Shown here: in pieces, positions 58,009-64,000 of the stretch
Layout of the letters: every line of letters starts with the position of its first letter
Position numbering within the stretch: the first letter of the stretch is position 1
From: Anaerocolumna xylanovorans DSM 12503
Lineage (GTDB): Bacteria > Bacillota > Clostridia > Lachnospirales > Lachnospiraceae
DNA length: 64,000 nt
Assembly: GCF_900143645.1 (NCBI RefSeq)
Contig: NZ_FRFD01000004.1
Location: 434,001 to 498,000, forward strand
Direction of reading: 5' to 3'
Program-made: the position numbers and the translations under genes
The notes under the pieces: model-generated
Seen by the model: the letters and a program-made list of their open reading frames with translations, nothing else
What the model was told of the DNA's origin: nothing
Database searches by the model: none

Positions 58009-58638
58009 CTAAAAATAATCGGTGTAATCATCTTCATCGTCATCTCCATACAGTCCTTTTGCATAGCCTTTTGTCCAATCTATGTTGCCGGTTCTCTTCT
58101 TTTTCATAGGAGGTTTATTCTGCTTTGCTTTTTCTTTCTCCAGTTCCTGATTCCTACGCTCCAGTGCCTTTTTTTCCTTTTCCAGCCGTTTGATAGTTTC
58201 AAGCTTATCTGACTGCGGCTCTTTCTCCTTGCCTGGGGCACTCTTTGATTTTACTTCACTACGCTGGCCGCCGGCAGAATACTTATTTTTCCGGTTACCG
58301 TCCTCATAATCATCATCCTTATGGAACCCATATCCGCCGCCATAACCAAAAGGCTTTCCATTGCCATTTGGCCTTGTACCTCTGTTATCCCTGTTGCCGC
58401 CACTTACAGAGTTCGTATTCTTATTATTTCTCACACCATTTAACTTAACATCTCTTTGTTCTTTATTACTCCATGCAGTCTGATTCATGGTCCTGTTCTT
58501 ATTACTCCCTGCTACATAAGGTCTGCCGGTACCTGTTTTATCTGATTTGCCGCCTGTGTCTGTCCTATTCTGATTATACCTGTTTAAGCCGCGGTTATCT
58601 GTTGGTCTGCTGCTATCCTTCGCATTAATTGTAGACAC
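58009..58638 (-). CDS. Low-complexity Asn/Gly/Lys/Arg-rich protein, unknown
   Basis: A 209-residue, very hydrophilic and largely disordered protein. Residues 1-120 are rich in Asn, Arg, Gly and Thr (RGLNRYNQNRTDTGGKSD), with a GYGGGYG patch. A coiled coil lies at about 150-185 (KRLEKEKKALERRNQELEKEK) and the C-terminus is acidic (YGDDDEDDYTDYF). GTG at 58638 is chosen as the start because AGAGGAG lies seven bases upstream; the in-frame ATG at 58710 has no site. No family is recognised. RNA binding or condensate formation would be a guess. Confidence 0.55.
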   Translation of the reverse strand: MSTINAKDSSRPTDNRGLNRYNQNRTDTGGKSDKTGTGRPYVAGSNKNRTMNQTAWSNKEQRDVKLNGVRNNKNTNSVSGGNRDNRGTRPNGNGKPFGYGGGYGFHKDDDYEDGNRKNKYSAGGQRSEVKSKSAPGKEKEPQSDKLETIKRLEKEKKALERRNQELEKEKAKQNKPPMKKKRTGNIDWTKGYAKGLYGDDDEDDYTDYF

Positions 58639-58938
58639 CCATGTTCTCCTCTCCCTATAGCCATAAGTCCTGCAACTGCCTATAATAAGCCGATTTGAGG
58701 GCTTTACCATTCCAGTCAAATCTATTGTCTATTTTATTCAAATTTTATCTATTGTCAATATGTTTTATGAAAAATATCTCTGTATTTTGACCAAGTTTGC
58801 CTTGCATTTTAACAGGTTATCTGGTAAAGTCAAATTGTACTATAAAGGGCGTTTATGATAGGCTTTTTTTTTCGTGAATCCCTGTATAAATATTTATGCC
58901 TTAAAGAACAACAGGCATACTGAAAGAGAGGTATTTAA
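58639..58938. other. Intergenic stretch
   Basis: A+T-rich divergent region. A possible -35 TTGACC at 58788-58793 has no good -10 partner; a TACTATAAAG lies at about 58837-58846. AGAGAGG precedes the plus-strand ATG at 58939. No RNA gene or repeat was recognised. Confidence 0.4.
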
Positions 58939-59307
58939 ATGAGCGAACACGTACACGGCCATGATTGCGGCTGCGGACATGATCATGAACATGAGCATGA
59001 GCATATGAATGTAACCTTAACACTGGATGACGGCAGTGAGTTAGAATGTGAAGTTCTTTGCATATTCCCTGTAGGAGAGAAGGATTATATCGCGCTCGTA
59101 CCCGCTGACAGCGAGGAAGACGAAGAAGGCGAAATCTTCTTATATCAGTTCATAGAGCATGACAATGATGAAATCGAACTGCTTAACATTGAAAATGACG
59201 AAGAATTCGAAGCTGTTTCCGATGCATTTGATGAATTAATGGACAGCGAAGAGTTCGACGAAATGTTCGATGATGAAGATGAGGACGAAGGCGAAGACGA
59301 AGAATAA
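58939..59307 (+). CDS. DUF1292 family protein
   Basis: A 122-residue acidic protein. It opens with a His/Cys-rich stretch (HGHDCGCGHDHEHEHEH), suggesting metal binding. Residues 24-95 are the DUF1292 (YrzB-like) domain: VTLTLDDGSELECEVLCIF, EKDYIALVPADSEEDEEGEIFLYQF, and FEAVSDAFDEL. A poly-acidic tail follows. The His-rich front is not part of all family members. Function unknown; related genes are frequent beside Holliday-junction and mRNA-decay genes in Firmicutes. Confidence 0.88.
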   Translation: MSEHVHGHDCGCGHDHEHEHEHMNVTLTLDDGSELECEVLCIFPVGEKDYIALVPADSEEDEEGEIFLYQFIEHDNDEIELLNIENDEEFEAVSDAFDELMDSEEFDEMFDDEDEDEGEDEE

Positions 59308-59340
59308 AATCTCTTCCCATAAATAAGGTAGATCATAAAA

Positions 59341-59384
59341 GCTCCCTGGTTTTCACTTATTGTGTGAAAACCAGAGGGCTTCTT
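59341..59384 (+). terminator. Terminator of the DUF1292 gene
   Basis: Stem CCCTGGTTTTCAC / GTGAAAACCA-x-AGGG with a seven-base loop, then CTTCTTTT. It lies 34 bases past the stop. Confidence 0.82.
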
Positions 59385-59420
59385 TTAATTTTAAGTGAAA
59401 TTCGCTCTTTAATCTTCACT

Positions 59421-61421
59421 CTATTGGCATATAGTTAACAGTCTGTTCTGGATGCAATAGTCCAGATTCATAGTCTTGTATACGGATTTCTCCTCAAAAT
59501 AGATGGTAACCTTGCCGTCCTGGTTTGTTTTAATCAGTCCTCTTCCATAAGTTTTATGTTCTACAAGAGTCCCCGGAGAGAGGGTATCCCGGTCTAAGAG
59601 CATCTCACCTACAAATCTTGATAAAGGAAGTTCTTTGTTGTATCTTTCCTTGGAAGAATATATATGCAGGTATTCTTTTGCCCTGGTTACGGCAACATAA
59701 AAAAGTCTTCTCTCCTCTTCCATGTCTGCATCCAGAACTGCCTTTCGGTAAGGGGTAATTCCTTCATTGGCATCAATGATAAATACCACCTGGTATTCTA
59801 ATCCCTTAGAACTGTGCATAGTGGCTAAGGTCACTCTGTCTCCTCCCCTTTCCCTGGATTCCTTTGCCTTTCTCTTTAATTCCTCTTTGTATTCCTCCAT
59901 ATGTAAAAACCATGCGGCAAAAGTCTCATAATTCCTGGCACTTTCCGATAGTTCATCCAGAACCTCTATCAGTTCTTCTATTTTTAAGTTCCGGATTCTT
60001 GCATACTCTTCCATAAAACCTTCGTAGCCAACACCCCTTCTTATGTAAGTAACCGCTCCGTAAGGATTCATATTTTTAATAAGGTTTAGGTCATACTCTA
60101 ACTTATCAATGCGGTCAAGCATCCAGTCCTTATCACCGTAGAATTTTCTTAACGTAAGAAAATCAATATAGGGGTCCTTCATGGCTTCCCTGTTAATATA
60201 GCGGTTGGGCCTGTTAGCAACCTGCAAAAAGAATCTTCTCTCCCTCTCTCCTGCCGCAAGCCTGATATAGGCGATAATATCCTGGGCAATCCAATGTTCA
60301 TACAGGTTCGGGATTCGATCCTTCATCTGAAAGGGAATATTGTACTCCATCATCTTTTCCACCAGTGCCCTTGGCTGGATATTGGTACGGAATAAGACAG
60401 CAACCTGGGAAAAATCCATCCCCCCTCTGTTGTATTTTAATATCTCACCAACCACGGAAAGATTCTGATCCTTCATGCTTTCAAAGGAACGGATGGCAAC
60501 CTCTCCGCTTATCCTTACGGCAGATTTTATCTCTTTCTCATAACGTCTGGTATTATTCTTAATCAATGCCGAGGCGCATTGCATAATCTTCCCCGCACAA
60601 CGGTAGTTGTTGGTAAGCTCAATCCTTTGGCTGTCCGGGTAATCCTCTGTAAAATGCAGCATTATTTCAGGCTTTGCTCCTCTGAACCGGTATATGGCCT
60701 GGTCGTCATCCCCCACAATAAACAGATTATTCAGTGGTTTCGCTAAAAGCCTTATAACATCATATTGAATTTTATTGATGTCCTGGAATTCATCGATTAA
60801 GATATACTTGAATTTGTTCTGCCACAGGGATAGAATGTCCGGCCTTTCTCTTAAAAGCTCTAAGCACAATACCAGCATGTCATCGAAGTCTATGAGATGG
60901 GATTCCGCAAGCTTATTTTCATAAGCACGGTATATTTTCTTAAAGTTATCATCCGCGCAGTTAACGGAATAATAGTGCTCCAAATCCAGTCTTTCCCCTT
61001 TTACAAGGCTGATTTCCGAAAGAACCTCCTCCGAGAATTCCTTTTCATCCTCTACCTCTAAGGAAAGCTTATATATAATTTCCTTCATAAAGGTATAGCG
61101 TTTTTCTTCCCTGATAATATTAGAAGCATTAAAGCCATAGGCAAATTTTAATATGGTAAAGAATACCGAATGAAAGGTTCCAAAGGAAACTCCCGGGTGT
61201 TTCTGCCCGGTGAGTTTATAAAATCTTTCCTTCATCTCCTCCGCCGCTGCCTTCGTAAAGGTAATAACCAGTATATTAGAAGGGTTAACACCATGTTCTT
61301 CAATCAGGTGCTGCACCCTTCTGGTAATTACCAGCGTCTTACCGGAACCGGGCCCGGCAAGTACCATCATGGGCCCGGTGTTATGTCTGATTGCCGCAAG
61401 CTGCGGCTGATTTATTTCCAT
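59421..61421 (-). CDS. UvrD/PcrA-type superfamily 1 DNA helicase
   Basis: A 666-residue ATP-dependent 3'-5' helicase. Seen: Q-motif NQPQLAAIRH, Walker A LAGPGSGKTLVI, TFTKAAAEEM (Ia), LIDEFQDINKIQ (II), VGDDDQAIYRFRGA (III), NYRC (IV), TMHSSKGLEYQVVFI (V) and VAVTRAKEYL (VI). It is shorter than PcrA (about 740), with a reduced 2B and C-terminal part. It follows gltX by four bases, so the two are probably co-transcribed. Confidence 0.93.
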   Translation of the reverse strand: MEINQPQLAAIRHNTGPMMVLAGPGSGKTLVITRRVQHLIEEHGVNPSNILVITFTKAAAEEMKERFYKLTGQKHPGVSFGTFHSVFFTILKFAYGFNASNIIREEKRYTFMKEIIYKLSLEVEDEKEFSEEVLSEISLVKGERLDLEHYYSVNCADDNFKKIYRAYENKLAESHLIDFDDMLVLCLELLRERPDILSLWQNKFKYILIDEFQDINKIQYDVIRLLAKPLNNLFIVGDDDQAIYRFRGAKPEIMLHFTEDYPDSQRIELTNNYRCAGKIMQCASALIKNNTRRYEKEIKSAVRISGEVAIRSFESMKDQNLSVVGEILKYNRGGMDFSQVAVLFRTNIQPRALVEKMMEYNIPFQMKDRIPNLYEHWIAQDIIAYIRLAAGERERRFFLQVANRPNRYINREAMKDPYIDFLTLRKFYGDKDWMLDRIDKLEYDLNLIKNMNPYGAVTYIRRGVGYEGFMEEYARIRNLKIEELIEVLDELSESARNYETFAAWFLHMEEYKEELKRKAKESRERGGDRVTLATMHSSKGLEYQVVFIIDANEGITPYRKAVLDADMEEERRLFYVAVTRAKEYLHIYSSKERYNKELPLSRFVGEMLLDRDTLSPGTLVEHKTYGRGLIKTNQDGKVTIYFEEKSVYKTMNLDYCIQNRLLTICQ

Positions 61422-61425
61422 AGGC

Positions 61426-62889
61426 TTATCCCTGCCTTAATTTCTCAATGCCAACCTGTATTCTTCTAAGGCTCTCCGCCTTTCCAATAATATTCATAAT
61501 CTCATAGGCTCCTCCCGGAGTGGACTGCTTTCCGGATACCGCCGTACGAAGAGGCCAGAGTCCCATACCGTTCTTAATGCCTTTGTCTGCAATATAGCCC
61601 ATCACGGTCTTTTCAATGCCCTCCACAGAGTAATCCTCAAGAGCTTCTAAGAGCGGAAGCTGTTCCGTTAACACCTGTAAAGAGATTTCGGAATCGGTCT
61701 TCATCTTCTTATGAGTGTACATAGCGATGTCATATTCCGGCAGTTCCTCAAAGAAATCAATTATATCCTTTGCATCCAATAAGGTTTCAATACGGCTCTT
61801 TACAAGATCTGCAATCTTCTTTAAGTCATAATCCTTATGAACAACTTCCTTGACATAGGGAAGCACCAGCTCATAATACTTGTCATTATCCATCTTTTTG
61901 ATGTATTCACCGTTCATCCATCTTAATTTTGCCATATCAAATACAGCCGGGGATTTATTGATATGGGTATAATCAAACTCCTTAATCAATTCTTCCAGTG
62001 TAAAGAGCTCTTCATTTGTACCGGAACTCCAGCCAAGAAGGGCAATAAAATTCACGATTGCTTCTGTTACAAAGCCCTGCTCCAGTAAATCTTCAAAGGA
62101 AGAATGACCGCTTCTTTTAGAAAGCTTCTTATGCTCCTCATTGGTGATAAGCGGGCAGTGTACATAAACAGGCTCCTCCCATCCAAAGGCATGGTAAAGC
62201 CTTGTATATTTAGGAGTAGAGGACAGATATTCGTTTCCTCTTACTACATGTGTAATATCCATCAAATGGTCGTCTACTACGTTAGCAAAGTTATAAGTAG
62301 GATAGCCGTCGGACTTAATAAGAATCATATCATCAAGCTCCGCATTTTCTACCGTTATCTCCCCATAAATAGCATCCGTAAAGGTGGTTGTACCCTCTAA
62401 TGGGATGTTCTGGCGGATAACATAGGGAATTCCCGCTGCCAGGTTAGCCTCGATTTCCTCCTTACTAAGGTGAAGGCAATGCTTATCATATTTAATAATT
62501 TCTTTCTCTTCTTCCTCGGAAACCACACTCTTTAAGGTAGCAAGGCGCTCCTTGGTGCAAAAGCAATAATAAGCTTCCCCTTTCTCAATAAGCTCCTTGG
62601 CATATTTTGAATAAATTCCACTTGTCTGGCGCTCACTTTGAACATAAGGCCCATATCCTCCGTCCTTATCCGGTCCCTCGTCATGAACCAGCCCTGTTTT
62701 CTTTAAGGTGTTATATATGATCTCCGTAGCACCTTCTACAAACCGTTCCTGATCCGTATCTTCAATACGCAGAAGAAAATCCCCTCCTTCGTGCTTTGCT
62801 ATCAGATACTCATAGAGAGCAGTTCTTAAATTTCCTACATGCATTCTTCCTGTAGGGCTGGGTGCAAATCTGGTTCTTACTTTTTTCAT
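61426..62889 (-). CDS. gltX: Glutamyl-tRNA synthetase
   Basis: A 487-residue class I enzyme. Seen: MKKVRTRFAPSPTGRMHVGNLRTALYEYL (HIGH-like motif), RIEDTDQERF, YHAFGWEEPVYVHCPLITNEEHKKLSKRSGH (KMSKS-like), and a C-terminal anticodon-binding domain. ATG at 62889 gives the family-like start; the in-frame ATG twelve bases upstream (MDIN) is shared with the leader repeat. Its product feeds glutamyl-tRNA to HemA as well as to translation. Confidence 0.95.
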   Translation of the reverse strand: MKKVRTRFAPSPTGRMHVGNLRTALYEYLIAKHEGGDFLLRIEDTDQERFVEGATEIIYNTLKKTGLVHDEGPDKDGGYGPYVQSERQTSGIYSKYAKELIEKGEAYYCFCTKERLATLKSVVSEEEEKEIIKYDKHCLHLSKEEIEANLAAGIPYVIRQNIPLEGTTTFTDAIYGEITVENAELDDMILIKSDGYPTYNFANVVDDHLMDITHVVRGNEYLSSTPKYTRLYHAFGWEEPVYVHCPLITNEEHKKLSKRSGHSSFEDLLEQGFVTEAIVNFIALLGWSSGTNEELFTLEELIKEFDYTHINKSPAVFDMAKLRWMNGEYIKKMDNDKYYELVLPYVKEVVHKDYDLKKIADLVKSRIETLLDAKDIIDFFEELPEYDIAMYTHKKMKTDSEISLQVLTEQLPLLEALEDYSVEGIEKTVMGYIADKGIKNGMGLWPLRTAVSGKQSTPGGAYEIMNIIGKAESLRRIQVGIEKLRQG

Positions 62890-62891
62890 AT

Positions 62892-63065
62892 TAATATCCA
62901 TGCCTTTCCTGTACCTGCAAACTTTGGGCCGCAGGCACAAAGTTGTGTGTGAAATGTTTTTTATTTCACACTAACCTTTTTCCTGAATATCCAATTTTTG
63001 ATTGGATATTTGATAATTGGTAGTTGAAAAAAAGTTTTTGTTTCTTCAACCTGATTCCTTTACCT
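62892..63065 (-). repeat. Composite leader repeats (families A, B and C) before gltX
   Basis: From the gltX start outwards: GGAAAGGCATGGATATTAAT; a hairpin AACTTTGTGCCTGCGGCCCAAAGTT; the family A stem GTGTGAAATA...TATTTCACAC (62946-62974); a family B palindrome GATATCCAAT...ATTGGATATTC (62984-63012); and a GTTGAAAAAA hairpin (63022-63050). The first part nearly duplicates the leader at 10185-10300. The rest of the gap to 63394 is A+T-rich with an imperfect dyad near 63225-63260 and no gene. Confidence 0.65.
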
Positions 63066-63394
63066 TTCCTTTTGTAAATTATGGATACATCTGCTTTTGC
63101 ATCCAATGAAAGGTTACATCGTACTGTTAAATATAAAACATGATACTTTTTCTGTCAATATGAATCCCGACAAAAATCCTCTTAAATGCATCATTTCGGT
63201 TCTCCATGAACATAATAAATTACAGGCAAAGTATAATATAATACCTTGTTTTCACTGCCTGTACACTATATCATTAAAAAATAGGAGGAGTTTATCCCCT
63301 TTGCACAAAATAAATGTATCATATAGATGCAGACATTAAGAAACAATACAAACTCCCTCTAAATAATTATAATGAATTGAGGTGTTCTAAGAAT

Positions 63395-64000
63395 ATGTAT
63401 CAAGCCAATGAGAAACGTTATGAAACCATGATATACAACCGCTGCGGAAACAGCGGCTTAAAGCTTTCTGCCCTTTCCCTCGGGTTATGGCACAATTTTG
63501 GTTCCGTAAATATTTACGATAATATGGTAAGTCTGGTCACCACCGCGTTTGACCACGGAATTACCCACTTTGACCTGGCAAATAACTATGGTCCGGTTCC
63601 CGGTTCTGCAGAAGAAAACTTCGGAAAGATTCTAAAGAACGAATTAAAGCCGTACCGTGATGAGATTATCATCTCCTCCAAGGCAGGTTATTATATGTGG
63701 CCAGGCCCTTACGGCGAATGGGGCAGCAAAAAGTACCTCGTATCCAGCCTTGACCAAAGCTTAAAGCGTCTTGGTGTAGATTACGTAGATGTATTCTACC
63801 ACCATAGACCAGATCCCGATACTCCCTTAGAGGAAACCATGGGGGCTCTTGACCAGATTGTCCGCTCCGGTAAAGCGCTGTATGCAGGAATCTCCAACTA
63901 CAGCGGAGAGCAGGCAGAAAAAGCAATTAAGATATTAAAGGAGCTCGGAACTCCCCTTCTGATCCATCAGCCAAACTACAATATGTTTAACCGTTGGGTA
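63395..64000 (+). CDS. Aldo/keto reductase, YghZ-like, partial
   Basis: An open frame of 202 codons from ATG at 63395 running off the right edge. Seen: YNRCGNSGLKLSALSLGLWHNFG, DHGITHFDLANNYGP (catalytic Asp and Tyr), EIIISSKAGYYMWPGPYGEWGSKKYL (catalytic Lys), SLKRLGVDYVDVFYHHRPD (catalytic His). The set matches the YghZ/L-glyceraldehyde-3-phosphate reductase branch of the family (NADPH-dependent; methylglyoxal detoxification in E. coli). GAGGTG lies about ten bases upstream, and TATAAT at 63368-63373 may be its -10 box. Confidence 0.9.
   Translation, partial: MYQANEKRYETMIYNRCGNSGLKLSALSLGLWHNFGSVNIYDNMVSLVTTAFDHGITHFDLANNYGPVPGSAEENFGKILKNELKPYRDEIIISSKAGYYMWPGPYGEWGSKKYLVSSLDQSLKRLGVDYVDVFYHHRPDPDTPLEETMGALDQIVRSGKALYAGISNYSGEQAEKAIKILKELGTPLLIHQPNYNMFNRWV

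Noticed and set aside
59145..59336. Serine-rich open frame opposite the DUF1292 gene
   Set aside because: It is the mirror of the GAA/GAT-rich acidic tail and has no ribosome site.

Overview
The window comes from a low-G+C Gram-positive anaerobe, most likely a member of the Lachnospiraceae (Clostridia). This rests on gene content and order: era-yqzL-recO, single-chain dimeric glycyl-tRNA synthetase, pyruvate phosphate dikinase, an M16C presequence-protease-like peptidase, separate coaB and coaC genes, FlxA-like and DUF1292 proteins, strong AGGAGG ribosome sites and frequent GTG/TTG starts. No rRNA, tRNA, CRISPR array or intact insertion sequence was seen. Almost everything is on the minus strand; the plus-strand genes are a RiPP pair (37986-39345), a lipid kinase and VanZ-like pair (53666-55516), a DUF1292 protein and a partial aldo/keto reductase at the right edge.

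Layout. 1-2332: lantibiotic-immunity type ABC transporter with the start of a further gene at the left edge. 2420-13326: secreted propeller-like protein, P1 peptidase, coenzyme A genes coaC/coaB, AraC and TetR regulators, aroA, a serine hydrolase, an orphan anti-sigma-like protein and a CPBP protease, with many dispersed palindromic repeats between them. 13437-13593: an unexplained G+C-rich structured element and the hem-operon terminator. 13651-20297: hemA - Met8-like - hemC - cobA/hemD fusion - hemB - hemL, a complete route from glutamyl-tRNA to siroheme with its own promoter. 20489-28704: a sulfur operon with a CysA/SsuAC-type transporter, a signal-less arylsulfotransferase, a compact siroheme sulfite reductase, TusA, three thioredoxin-like proteins, a ThiS/MoaD-like sulfur carrier whose Gly-Gly-Gly is masked by a four-residue tail, its E1-like activating enzyme, and a JAMM protease that could remove the tail. 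A PucR-type regulator lies upstream. The two operons fit together: the first makes the cofactor for the reductase of the second, and the sulfide would be loaded on the carrier as a thiocarboxylate.

30865-41392 is an accessory island: an Sfp-type phosphopantetheinyl transferase, a MacB/FtsX-type ABC pair, an unannotated relic of a polyketide ketosynthase, a creatininase relic, an IS256-family remnant, GNAT and AraC genes, a DUF6273 fragment, a two-gene radical-SAM RiPP locus with a CXXX-repeat precursor, a stand-alone condensation-domain protein and a TetR regulator. It reads as a partly decayed secondary-metabolite locus with a small intact RiPP locus inside it.

41577-64000 is mostly housekeeping: ppdK, glyQS, a lipoprotein, recO, yqzL, era, M16C peptidase, a DUF4097/LiaF-like envelope pair, diacylglycerol kinase, VanZ-like protein, a DinG/XPD-type helicase with a PD-(D/E)XK front end, a low-complexity protein, DUF1292, a UvrD-type helicase, gltX and an aldo/keto reductase. 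The most promising undescribed systems are the sulfur-carrier operon and the CXXX-repeat RiPP locus.
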